42,162 bases of DNA from Amphibacillus jilinensis Y1 (GTDB lineage: Bacteria > Bacillota > Bacilli > Bacillales > Amphibacillaceae), in NCBI RefSeq assembly GCF_000306965.1, contig NZ_JH976434.1, positions 1 to 42,162 on the forward strand, in the 5' to 3' direction. Each line of letters opens with the position of its first letter. The stretch's first letter is position 1. The notes beneath the pieces were generated by a model. It searched no databases. It saw only the letters and a program-made list of their open reading frames with translations, and was not told where the DNA came from. Below, in pieces: positions 18,350 to 26,513 of this stretch. The translations under genes and the position numbers were made by a program.

Positions 18350-18369
18350 AAAATAAAGCGCTTTATTTT
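18350..18369. promoter_or_regulatory. 20-nt perfect palindromic operator upstream of the PTS gene
   Basis: Positions 18350-18369 are a perfect palindrome (AAAATAAAGC/GCTTTATTTT) 27-46 bp upstream of the EIIBC start. The symmetric GCGC core with AT-rich flanks resembles operators of GntR or LacI-type repressors and only partly fits a cre site. Confidence 0.45.
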
Positions 18370-18380
18370 TTACCGATGGA

Positions 18381-18402
18381 CAAACTGCTTAAAAGCAGTT
18401 TG
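18381..18402 (-). terminator. Hairpin after the glycosidase gene
   Basis: CAAACTGCTT and AAGCAGTTTG form a 10-bp perfect inverted repeat 4 bp past the glycosidase stop codon. No T-tract follows, so this may be a 3'-end or intercistronic processing hairpin rather than a full terminator. Confidence 0.45.
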
Positions 18403-18406
18403 AAAC

Positions 18407-21076
18407 TTATTTTGTTACTATAGTTATCTTCCCTGTAATGCCTGTCCCTTCAAGCAATAAATACTGAGATAGAAAATCTTTTTGCTGATTAACTAATGTA
18501 TTGGTTACTTCAATGACTAACTTATTCCTTCCGGTTTTCAAGGCATTAGTAGTATCAAATTGGTACGGTGGAGCAATTGCAACACCTAAATTGTTATCAT
18601 TAAGCCATACTTGGCCTACTTCATATAATTCTTCAATTATTAATTGTGTCGCACCATTCATCTCTCTATCATAATTAAATGTCGTTTCATATCGTATCGT
18701 TCCAGAGAAATTAGGCATTTGATCCGGTTGAGCAAAGTCTATTAATTCCGAGACATTCCTTGCATCCGTGAAACGCGGATATGTTTCAGCTGTAGCAAAT
18801 GAAACCGTCCACTCTCCATTAATTTCAAACGTATTGAAACGACTATATTCATGTTTTGTTTTTACTTCTCCTAAATAGTTGTCAGTAAAAACGTAGATCA
18901 TCGATTGATAAGGTGATAGTGTTAAATTAATTATTTGTTGATTATTTTCTAGTTGTTTAGTTAAACCATAAATTGTATTCTTATACGCATTGTACATATA
19001 AGGTTGCTCTAACTGATTAAGGACTACTTTTGTCTCAATTGTTTTAGTAGGATCTTCATTAAAGAACATATAAATATCAGAACCTTTATGTTGATAATGA
19101 TAGTAACGTAGATAAGGTTGTCTTTCGCTAACCCGAATATCATAAATAGTGTGTTCAAATAAATCGGTAACAAGTTGATTTAGCTTAACACATACGGTTA
19201 AAGTTGACTTCACTAATAGATCAATCAAACCCCTAACATCTTCGCCCTCGCTTGAACGTATAGGGAAACCATCAATAAAATATATTCGAAATCCACCCTT
19301 AACAGCATTTGCTAATTTTTCTAATAGAGCTTTTGGCAAGGCCTCAGAATAAGGAACAACAAGTGCCTTAAAAGTTTCTCCATTAATACTTAGATTACCC
19401 CGGTCCAATTGACTGTCAATAATAAAATCACTTGACACGATATCAAAATCGATTTGACCCTGCATCAGCTCTCGCGCCACTTTCTGAAATAGCATGTATT
19501 GCCCTGACCATTCAGCTTCACCGTGATAAAGAATTGCTACTGGAGCTATGTGCTGACCGCCAGTTAATAAATGACTCATCTTATTCATATATTGAATTAA
19601 ATAACTCATATAACGGTATTGTGGATTATGACCACGTCCATAGAAATGTGGTGGACAGTCATCATCAGGAAATGCCTTTGGCGAGAACGCATGGGGAACA
19701 AAGTGATTAACTCCTCTAACAAACATATGGTCTGTAAGCCACTTCATTAACTTTAATCCTTCTCCCCAGCCATATGCCCCATACATTTCACACATTGTTC
19801 GCCCTTGTTTTTTAGGGTCAAGGTGACCTAGCGAAGCCCCTAACTTAGCTAAACCATAATGAAAAAATTCACCATCCCAACCTGTTGAAGTAAATGATTT
19901 GTTATAACCTTTGTCCATACCGGGTAATATTTGATGCAAAACGACATCTATACCGGCCATATCTTGGCCAGCCATACTCCTGAAAAAATGACCTGGTCCA
20001 TAACCTAGTCGTGCATGAGCATTATTATCTTCAATAATATGACCAATATATTTCACACCATGATCATTGCACCATTTCCCAATTCGACCTGAGAAGTTTT
20101 CATTATATAATTTCGTTATCATATTCATATATTGATAACGAACCTCATGAGCACGAGTTCCCCCATTAACCCATAATAAAGGTAATTCTTGAATGTTAAT
20201 GTTTGCTTCTGTTTCAAGTGAATTTAACATACCATCCTTCCATGGCAATACCATTTCTACGCGTCCTATTGAAGCTTCCGGACCTTTTATATTACCGAAG
20301 CGAGGTTCATCTGAAAAAAAGCCTTCAATTGTTTTACCAAATTCAGTTTTATATCGTTCGAAATGTGCTTGATAAACTTTGTTAATAAGAATATCTGTTG
20401 CTTCTGATATCATTGGATTCAAGTAACCTTCAGTTGCTTTCTCACCGCCATTAATGGATTGAACAATGGTGAAGATTCTCCATTCACCCTCTGGAAAATC
20501 CCAATACACAACACCATCAGTTAATCGATCAGTGATATCAATTAAAGAATCTGGATCAATTGTTTTAAAGTCTATTTTTTTTGCAGCAACAACTGCGATG
20601 ACTCGATCTAAATTGGCGCTACTGGAAGCTCGCTGATTTGTTGTTCTATCTACCCCCACTTGCATCACGTCTTCTCTACTCTGCCCGGATATAGCCCATG
20701 AAATCATAACGCGACCATTATTTTTCGGTCCCACAAAATCTTGTTGATGTACTTTTATAAATTTTTTTCTAAAGTGCGGGTAATGCTTTTCAATTTCACC
20801 AACTGCATATCCTGTTGGAAAGTGCGAATCGTCTAATATCCAAATTTTCATATTAACTTTTTTTGCTTCGTTAATAATAATATCGAGATCACGCCACCAA
20901 CTCTCTCCAATAAAATCCGGATGTGGTCTTGACTCAATACAGATCGCTTTAATTCCAGTTTGATAAATTTTCCGTACGTAATCACGAAGAATACCTTCTT
21001 CTTCTCCATGTTGCCAAAAAAACGGAAGAACGTAGTTGGCTTCTTCATTATTTAGCACTTCAATAATTCTACTCAT
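18407..21076 (-). CDS. GH106-like glycoside hydrolase, cytoplasmic
   Basis: This 889-residue protein resembles the glycosyl hydrolases grouped with or near family GH106 (alpha-L-rhamnosidases). The N-terminal half is TIM-barrel-like, with CIESRPHPDF, the strand-end motif IWILDDSHFPTGYA, the acidic segment EGFFSDEPRFG (about residue 255), GHIIEDNNAH (about 355) and TMCEMYGAYGWGEG (about 430). The C-terminal ~180 residues form a galactose-binding-like beta-sandwich with VWLNDNNLGVA and NKLVIEVTN. No signal peptide is present. The start at 21076 has GGGGTGAG 3 nt upstream; the longer frame to 21103 is rejected. It heads the unit with the PTS gene and is divergent from an AraC gene. Family assignment is moderately sure; the substrate could be a rhamnosyl disaccharide, which is inference. 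Confidence 0.75.
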   Translation of the reverse strand: MSRIIEVLNNEEANYVLPFFWQHGEEEGILRDYVRKIYQTGIKAICIESRPHPDFIGESWWRDLDIIINEAKKVNMKIWILDDSHFPTGYAVGEIEKHYPHFRKKFIKVHQQDFVGPKNNGRVMISWAISGQSREDVMQVGVDRTTNQRASSSANLDRVIAVVAAKKIDFKTIDPDSLIDITDRLTDGVVYWDFPEGEWRIFTIVQSINGGEKATEGYLNPMISEATDILINKVYQAHFERYKTEFGKTIEGFFSDEPRFGNIKGPEASIGRVEMVLPWKDGMLNSLETEANINIQELPLLWVNGGTRAHEVRYQYMNMITKLYNENFSGRIGKWCNDHGVKYIGHIIEDNNAHARLGYGPGHFFRSMAGQDMAGIDVVLHQILPGMDKGYNKSFTSTGWDGEFFHYGLAKLGASLGHLDPKKQGRTMCEMYGAYGWGEGLKLMKWLTDHMFVRGVNHFVPHAFSPKAFPDDDCPPHFYGRGHNPQYRYMSYLIQYMNKMSHLLTGGQHIAPVAILYHGEAEWSGQYMLFQKVARELMQGQIDFDIVSSDFIIDSQLDRGNLSINGETFKALVVPYSEALPKALLEKLANAVKGGFRIYFIDGFPIRSSEGEDVRGLIDLLVKSTLTVCVKLNQLVTDLFEHTIYDIRVSERQPYLRYYHYQHKGSDIYMFFNEDPTKTIETKVVLNQLEQPYMYNAYKNTIYGLTKQLENNQQIINLTLSPYQSMIYVFTDNYLGEVKTKHEYSRFNTFEINGEWTVSFATAETYPRFTDARNVSELIDFAQPDQMPNFSGTIRYETTFNYDREMNGATQLIIEELYEVGQVWLNDNNLGVAIAPPYQFDTTNALKTGRNKLVIEVTNTLVNQQKDFLSQYLLLEGTGITGKITIVTK

Positions 21077-21178
21077 AAACTCACCCCAATAACAAAATAT
21101 CATTCAAAAAAACAAATATAAAACAATCGAAATTTAAATAATATTATTGTTTACTATGTTTTTTGTTGTTTTATACTA

Positions 21179-21194
21179 TAAATAACGCTTACAA
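21179..21194 (-). promoter_or_regulatory. cre-like site upstream of the GH106-like gene
   Basis: The minus strand reads TTGTAAGCGTTATTTA, matching WTGNAARCGNWWWCAW at 14 of 16 positions. It lies about 105 bp upstream of the glycosidase start in the divergent control region shared with the AraC gene, consistent with CcpA control. Confidence 0.45.
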
Positions 21195-21277
21195 TTTAAT
21201 ATTAACGTGATTTAACGTTTATCGAAATATCAAAACTATTGATTATCACTAACAAAATATTAGATGGAGAGGATTAT

Positions 21278-22258
21278 ATGAACCCTAATCAGTTAGAAGA
21301 TTATATAAGACCACTAAATGAAAAAGAGATCTATTACAAACAAAATCCAACTCTGTCAAAAAAATATCAGGAACTTGATCAGATTGATCATAATGGAGAG
21401 ATGGTCTATCTATTTAATACTGAACTAATGCCGGATAAGAATATATTAATCTTCAAGCAGAATCGCTTTGCTCCTGTTCCCACGCATATACATAGTTACC
21501 TTGAATTAATCTATGTTTATTCTGGGAAATGTGATCAGATCATTAACGGGAGAAACGTTAGGTTGAAAAAAGGACAAATATGTATTATTGATACCGAGGT
21601 TCCACACTCTATTCAATTTACAGATGAGAATGATACCCTAATAAATTTTCTAATCAGACAAGATTTCTTTACCAGCTCTTTTTTAAGTAAATTGAACAAC
21701 AAAGGTATCATTACTAACTTTCTAATTAATGCCATTTCAAATTCAAAAGACCATGATCAATATATAATTTTCCATTCTGAACAGAATGAAAATATTCAGT
21801 TGTTAACTCGACAAGTCATGTGTGAGTTCTTTGATCAATCAATTTGTTCAGATGAAATGATTGATGCTTACATGCTGTTAATTTTCTCTGAATTAATCCG
21901 TGTTTTCCATTACGATAGCAATCAAACAAGCACACCGTTAAAGGATCAAATAAACATTATTGATATTCTTCAGTTTATTGAAGAAAATTATCAATATTGC
22001 ACACTAAATGATGTTGCCAAAAGGTTCAATTACAACCCTAATTACTTGAGTACACTTATAAAAAAGCAGACCGGAAAGTCTTTCAAAGAATTAATTCAAC
22101 TTCAACGACTAAGCTATTCTTCCTTTCTATTAATCAATACAGAGAAACCAATCTATCAAATTGCTGAGGAAACAGGACATAGTAATCTAAGTTATTTTTA
22201 CAGTAAATTTAAAAATTTTTTTGGCATGACACCGCAACAATATCGTGACAATCGATAA
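21278..22258 (+). CDS. AraC-family transcriptional regulator with N-terminal cupin
   Basis: This 326-residue regulator has an N-terminal AraC-binding cupin domain (about 55-150, with HIHSYLELIYVYSGKC and the histidine in EVPHSIQF) and a C-terminal double HTH (about 225-325, with CTLNDVAKRFNYNPNYLSTL and IYQIAEETGHSNLSYFYSKF). The ATG at 21278 has GGAGAGG at good spacing; the frame to 21239 lacks a site. It is divergent from the GH106-like glycosidase gene and probably activates it and the PTS. It has the same length and layout as the regulator at 32671-33651. Its 3' end is part of a 55-bp direct repeat found again at 28330. Confidence 0.88.
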   Translation: MNPNQLEDYIRPLNEKEIYYKQNPTLSKKYQELDQIDHNGEMVYLFNTELMPDKNILIFKQNRFAPVPTHIHSYLELIYVYSGKCDQIINGRNVRLKKGQICIIDTEVPHSIQFTDENDTLINFLIRQDFFTSSFLSKLNNKGIITNFLINAISNSKDHDQYIIFHSEQNENIQLLTRQVMCEFFDQSICSDEMIDAYMLLIFSELIRVFHYDSNQTSTPLKDQINIIDILQFIEENYQYCTLNDVAKRFNYNPNYLSTLIKKQTGKSFKELIQLQRLSYSSFLLINTEKPIYQIAEETGHSNLSYFYSKFKNFFGMTPQQYRDNR

Positions 22259-22291
22259 AAAATGTCGTGAATTTTTGTAAAATATAACAAT
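22238..22291. repeat. Direct repeat copy A at the 3' end of the AraC gene
   Basis: These 54 bp span the last six codons of the AraC gene, its stop and 33 bp downstream. They match 28330-28384 in the same orientation with four mismatches and one 1-bp gap. The shared core includes GTGACAATCG, AAAAAATGTCGTGAATT and ATATAACAAT. Confidence 0.85.
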
Positions 22292-22382
22292 TACTCAAAT
22301 ACCTCATGAAGCTGACCTCGATATAGATGCCAATATGAATGAAGATAAGCGAAGATTTTTTAAAAAATAGAGATAGATTAGT

Positions 22383-22426
22383 ATAATATAAACAAAAGAG
22401 ACGCATCTAATAAAAGACCGTCTCTT
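22383..22426 (-). terminator. Terminator of the Trk operon
   Basis: Minus-strand AAGAGACG pairs with CGTCTCTT over 8 bp (22396-22403 and 22419-22426) with a 15-nt loop and is followed by TTGTTTATATT. It lies about 106 bp past the trkH stop codon, with no gene in between. Confidence 0.55.
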
Positions 22427-22531
22427 AAAAATAGTTTTGAAAAATAAATTGTATGTTTGATAATTAATAAAAGATTTTATTTGCATTATGTTGCTCCACA
22501 ACCCTTTAATTTAATATTACAAGCTATCAAC

Positions 22532-24010
22532 CTAACCTTTTGAAAACTTTTGTTTAGCCAAGAGTATTCCTGAATATATACCAATAATTACAATAAATAT
22601 TTCCAACCTCCCTAATATCATTCCAATAATTAATATTATTAAACCCATAACACTTAGTGATGGGTCAGTAATTCCTATTGATAATCCAACTGTTCCAAGT
22701 GCTGATGCAAATTCAAATAAAGCATCTGATAAACTACTCCCTTCTGCCCATGCCAATGAAAATGAACCTACAAAAAACACAAATAAGTATATTGATATAA
22801 AACCTATAATATCTGTTATTATATTATTTCCAATGGTCATTTTACCTTCTGGTCTATAATAATTTAAAGAAGATATTTTACGAGATGAACTCATTCGCTT
22901 CCTTAAATTTTCAATTGTTACACGATACAATAAATAGATTCGGTTAAGCTTAATCCCTCCCGCTGTCGAACCTAACCCACCTCCAATAATCATAAGTAAT
23001 ATAAGTAAACCTATAAGATGGGAGGGCCAATTTACGTATGACACCGTAGAATAACCTGTTGTCGATACTGCTGACAAAATATTAAATAGAGCAATTCTGA
23101 AGCTCTCCCCCACTTTAAAGTATAATTCATTGATTAAAGCTAATGAGGTCAAAATTGTTGATACAATAATTAAGATTGACATTAATTTCAATTCACCAAT
23201 ACGACTTACGAGTTTGAACTTTCGCTTACACAATAACATGAGAATAGCAAAATTCGTCGTTCCTAGCACCATTAAAGCTAATGTTATAATTTCAATCCCA
23301 AGATTGTTATAGTAACCAATACTTTCTGTTTGAGTCGAGAATCCTCCAGTAGAAAGTGCCGACATAGCGTGCATCAAACTGTCAAATAACGGCATTCCCA
23401 CCAACGCATATAATGTCGTACCTATAATTAATAGTGACAAATACATAATTAAGATTGCTCTTGCTGATTTTTTCAAATTAGGCATCAACATGTCTTGATG
23501 TCCTTCGGTAGTATATAGATTCATCGATTGTTTACCATACACGAAAATGGTCATTACCATTACAAAACCTAACCCACCACAAAACTGCATGAAACTACGA
23601 TGAAACAAAAAAATTTTTGGAGAAACTTCAACATCTATTAATGAGAGACCGGTAGTTGTCCAGCCACTCACAGATTCAAAAAAGGCATGGGAAAAACTTA
23701 ATTGATTAGCAAGCACAAAAGGTACTGCCCCCACTACAAAAGCATAAACCCAAGCTAAAAAAACCGTTAAGTAACCATGTTGCATCGTCATTTTCCAATG
23801 ATTATCTCTATCATTATCTCTTTTTAACCCAAAGCATAAGGAAGCTCCTAATATTATACTGAAAAGTGAAGAAAGTAAAAACGCTAAAGCATATTCTAAT
23901 TCTTCCGGAAAAAAAACAAGTACTGATAGGGGCATTAATATTAATACCCCCACAAGAATAATCAATTTACCTAAACTGTTACTTTTTAATAAAAAATTTT
24001 TAAATTTCAT
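22532..24010 (-). CDS. trkH: TrkH/KtrB-family potassium uptake channel subunit
   Basis: This 492-residue membrane protein is the translocating subunit of a Trk/Ktr-type K+ uptake system. Four M1-P-M2 units are present. Their selectivity-filter loops are visible as SGWTTTGLS, STGGFSTQ, VSTTGYSTV and GTVGLSIG, each with the conserved glycine that lines the pore. The length is closer to TrkH (about 480) than KtrB (about 445). The start at 24010 overlaps the stop of the preceding RCK gene by ATGA, showing translational coupling. It is the last gene of the TPR-RCK-RCK-trkH operon; gating is expected from the two upstream cytoplasmic RCK proteins. Confidence 0.93.
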   Translation of the reverse strand: MKFKNFLLKSNSLGKLIILVGVLILMPLSVLVFFPEELEYALAFLLSSLFSIILGASLCFGLKRDNDRDNHWKMTMQHGYLTVFLAWVYAFVVGAVPFVLANQLSFSHAFFESVSGWTTTGLSLIDVEVSPKIFLFHRSFMQFCGGLGFVMVMTIFVYGKQSMNLYTTEGHQDMLMPNLKKSARAILIMYLSLLIIGTTLYALVGMPLFDSLMHAMSALSTGGFSTQTESIGYYNNLGIEIITLALMVLGTTNFAILMLLCKRKFKLVSRIGELKLMSILIIVSTILTSLALINELYFKVGESFRIALFNILSAVSTTGYSTVSYVNWPSHLIGLLILLMIIGGGLGSTAGGIKLNRIYLLYRVTIENLRKRMSSSRKISSLNYYRPEGKMTIGNNIITDIIGFISIYLFVFFVGSFSLAWAEGSSLSDALFEFASALGTVGLSIGITDPSLSVMGLIILIIGMILGRLEIFIVIIGIYSGILLAKQKFSKG

Positions 24011-24675
24011 CTATTACCTGTCAACTCCCTAATCGCAGTTAGTTCTTGCTTATTTGAAGAAATCAAAATAAGTATGTCGCCAGCTTGTATTAACGTATCA
24101 CCTTGTGGAACAATGCTTTTTTCCCCTCGAAGAATGCAAGCAATTATAACTTCTTTTGGTAAACTTATCTCCCAAAGTCTCTTATTTATAGCCTTAGACG
24201 AGCTAGATATCGGTATTTCAGCAATATTAATCCTTGCCTCAGTCATTGGTAAAAGATTTGCTATGCCATCAAATAATGTTTTTTGTTCGATAATATTGGT
24301 AATCGCATTAACTGCGCAAACAACAGAATCGACACCAGCCTTGTAGAAAAAATCTATTTTTTTCGCATCATTTACTAAAGCCACTGTTTTACTTACTTTA
24401 TATCTCTTTTTACTAAGTTCACATATAACAAGGTTGTCATAGTCATGTTGCGTTAGAGCAATAACAACATCCATTTCCTTTACATTTGCTTCTTCTAGAA
24501 CATAGGCCTTACTCCCATCTCCCAAAATAACCGTTAACCTTTCAATTTCAGATAGAACTTTACAATTAGTTAAATCTTTATTAATTACTGTAACAGCGTA
24601 ATCCCTATTAATTAATGATTGTGCCAAAGATCTTGCTTTGTTAAATCCACCTATTAAAAGTATTCTTTTCTTCAT
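24007..24675 (-). CDS. trkA: TrkA-family potassium uptake regulator with RCK_N and RCK_C domains
   Basis: This 222-residue cytoplasmic protein has an RCK N-terminal Rossmann domain (about 1-130) starting LLIGGFNKARSLAQ and an RCK_C domain (about 140-222) with IVPQGDTLIQAGDILIL. Such proteins form gating rings on TrkH/KtrB channels and bind nucleotides through RCK_N and, in many Firmicutes, c-di-AMP through RCK_C. The first glycine motif is degenerate (GGFNKA instead of GxGxxG), so nucleotide binding here may be weak, with the intact motif carried by the neighbour upstream. It overlaps trkH by 4 bp. A GGAG-type site is not strong; translation is probably coupled to the gene upstream. Confidence 0.88.
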   Translation of the reverse strand: MKKRILLIGGFNKARSLAQSLINRDYAVTVINKDLTNCKVLSEIERLTVILGDGSKAYVLEEANVKEMDVVIALTQHDYDNLVICELSKKRYKVSKTVALVNDAKKIDFFYKAGVDSVVCAVNAITNIIEQKTLFDGIANLLPMTEARINIAEIPISSSSKAINKRLWEISLPKEVIIACILRGEKSIVPQGDTLIQAGDILILISSNKQELTAIRELTGNR

Positions 24676-24688
24676 AGAATCACTCCTG

Positions 24689-25129
24689 TTAACCTCTATT
24701 TTTAAAATAACGATTTAATTCTTGGATTGATAAATCAACTGGACAAATTGTTTTAATCCCTAGCTCTTCATATACGTAATCTTTCTCGGAGTCATATAAC
24801 CTGGCAATAATAAATTCTTTATTAAAAATTATTTTTAGCATTTGAGAAATTAAAATATTAATATTATCATTATCTGTTGTCAAAATAACAGTTGAAGCCT
24901 TTTTTACATTTGCTTCCTTTAATAAAGCTAAGTCTGTTCCATCTCCAACCAAAGTTAAGCCGCCATATGACTTTGATAACTTTCGAAAAGCTTCTTCATC
25001 GCGATCAATAATTAGTACATCTTCATCATTCGCAGAAAGTTCATTCGCTATCCGCGATCCAAGACGTCCACAGCCGATAATAATCGAATATTTGTTTTGT
25101 TTTACACGAGATATTAATGTTGTTTTCAA
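24689..25129 (-). CDS. Single-domain RCK_N (TrkA-N) protein
   Basis: This 146-residue protein consists only of an RCK N-terminal Rossmann domain. The canonical dinucleotide motif is IIGCGRLGSRIA, followed by the acidic end of strand 2 (LIIDRDEEAF) and GDGTDLALLKEANV. No RCK_C domain follows; the next gene supplies one after a degenerate RCK_N. Together the pair looks like a TrkA split into two polypeptides, comparable to the two halves of a full-length TrkA but with unequal domain content. Its start overlaps the TPR gene stop by ATGA, so the operon is tightly coupled. Confidence 0.85.
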   Translation of the reverse strand: MKTTLISRVKQNKYSIIIGCGRLGSRIANELSANDEDVLIIDRDEEAFRKLSKSYGGLTLVGDGTDLALLKEANVKKASTVILTTDNDNINILISQMLKIIFNKEFIIARLYDSEKDYVYEELGIKTICPVDLSIQELNRYFKNRG

Positions 25130-25524
25130 GATTCATCACTCCTCACCATACGTCCAATACCATTAGCATCATACTCAATTTTATACTTAACCTCATCCTC
25201 GCAAGATGCGCAATCTCTTTCATCAAAGGCATACCTTCCCTTTGAATAGAAAGTACCAAAATGTTGTAAATTATGTTTTACCGGTTTATAGGTAGGATCT
25301 AATGCCCAAGACGCCCGAAAATGTTTCATCGCTTTCGAATGATCATTTTGCAATTCAAGAAAGATACCCATAAAATTATGCGGTTCAGGTGAGTGTGGCC
25401 ACTTCTTCATCAAATCACAAATTTTTTCTTCTGCTCTTTTGAAATCTCTTTGCTCAATCAAATGACGAATTCCATCACAAATTATTTTATATTGTATTGA
25501 TGAAGACTCTTTATCATGACTCAT
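25126..25524 (-). CDS. TPR-like protein heading the Trk operon
   Basis: This 132-residue soluble protein has two tetratricopeptide-like helical repeats: about 20-50 (HLIEQRDFKRAEEKICDLMK) and 53-90 (PEPHNFMGIFLELQNDHSKA). A C-terminal tail contains a Cys pair (CASC) and acidic residues. The ATG has AGGGGGAG at good spacing. It is the first gene of the operon and overlaps the RCK_N gene by 4 bp, so a role in assembling or regulating the potassium transporter is likely. No catalytic motif is visible and the exact role is unknown. Confidence 0.7.
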   Translation of the reverse strand: MSHDKESSSIQYKIICDGIRHLIEQRDFKRAEEKICDLMKKWPHSPEPHNFMGIFLELQNDHSKAMKHFRASWALDPTYKPVKHNLQHFGTFYSKGRYAFDERDCASCEDEVKYKIEYDANGIGRMVRSDES

Positions 25525-25762
25525 AAGTGCTCCCCCTTCAATTGACCTTTATGTTAGTCTAGCAAACAATTGGTGAGAGTAGTGTTAGAATTCATGAGTC
25601 CGTGTTAAGATATTGTGAGCTTTTATTTTTTAAAAAAATAACAATTAATTAAAGGTGTAGATTAAAAGGAAAAGCTTGTTCTCGTAGGTTTTAGAGGTGA
25701 TTTTAAGTTATCAATGCGTAGTTTTATTTTCTTATTTAGCTTTCTTCTTTTTACACAATACA

Positions 25763-25801
25763 AAAAATGTAGTGTAAAATCACATCAGGATCCTACACTA
25801 C
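25763..25801 (-). terminator. Terminator after the kdpE-like gene
   Basis: Minus-strand GTAGTGTA (25794-25801) pairs with TACACTAC (25769-25776) over 8 bp with a 17-nt loop and is followed by ATTTTTTG. It lies about 20 bp past the response-regulator stop codon and separates the two-component pair from the Trk operon promoter. Confidence 0.65.
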
Positions 25802-25820
25802 TGTCTTAATCACTTGTACA

Positions 25821-26513
25821 CTATTCATCTCTAAGCCTATAACCAATACCTATTTCAGTTATAATATATTGAGGCTTAGCAGCATTTTCTTCAACCTTTC
25901 TCCTCAAACCAGCCATAAGTGTTCTTAATGCTTGTGTATCATTACCATAACCAGGTCCCCATATTTGCCGGATTATATTTTGGGTAGTCAGGACTTTCCC
26001 AGCATTCTTAAACAATATTTCTAATAATTTAAATTCCATGGGTGTTAAATGTAACCGCTCACCTTCTCGGTAGAAATTATGATTTTCTACATCTAACTTT
26101 AAGTTACCTATAGTAAAGATAGGTTTAAGGTTATCCGTACTCAATTTGTTGATATGTCGAATAGCGACTCTTATCCTAGCAAGCAACTCAATAATTGAAA
26201 AGGGTTTTGTTAAATAATCATCAGCCCCTTGGTCGAGTGCCTTGACTTTATCTTCATCTTGATCACGCGATGAGATAATAATAACTGGAATATCAGCCCA
26301 TTCTCTTACTTTTTCCAATACTTCCATCCCATCAAAATCAGGTAAACCTAGATCAAGTAATATTAACTGGATATCTTCTGTAACTAAAATTTCTAAAGCA
26401 TCTTGAGCATTATCAGCCCCAGAATATATGTAGCCTTCCTTTTCAAGAGCGTATCTAATGAACTTTTTTATTTGCTTGTCATCCTCGACTACAAGAATTT
26501 TTTCTTCACCCAT
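25821..26513 (-). CDS. kdpE: KdpE-like OmpR-family response regulator
   Basis: This 230-residue response regulator has a receiver domain (1-120) with the acidic pair in VVEDDKQ, the phosphoacceptor Asp in LILLDLGLPDFDG and the lysine in LTKPF, plus an OmpR/PhoB winged HTH (about 130-228) with LTPMEFKLLEILFKN and TLMAGLRRKVE. The start at 26513 (MGEEKILV) has AGAGG 9 nt upstream; the ATG at 26519 is too close to it. It overlaps the kinase gene end. In the absence of kdpFABC nearby, the adjacent Trk operon is the likely target. The ending GIGYRL and overall sequence are KdpE-like. Confidence 0.88.
   Translation of the reverse strand: MGEEKILVVEDDKQIKKFIRYALEKEGYIYSGADNAQDALEILVTEDIQLILLDLGLPDFDGMEVLEKVREWADIPVIIISSRDQDEDKVKALDQGADDYLTKPFSIIELLARIRVAIRHINKLSTDNLKPIFTIGNLKLDVENHNFYREGERLHLTPMEFKLLEILFKNAGKVLTTQNIIRQIWGPGYGNDTQALRTLMAGLRRKVEENAAKPQYIITEIGIGYRLRDE

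Noticed and set aside
22209-22501. Minus-strand ORFs between the AraC gene and trkH
   Set aside because: They cover the direct repeat and the terminator, lack ribosome sites and show no family features.
25525-25762. c-di-AMP (ydaO) riboswitch upstream of the Trk operon
   Set aside because: Such riboswitches often precede potassium genes, but the conserved ydaO sequence blocks and stems were not found here.
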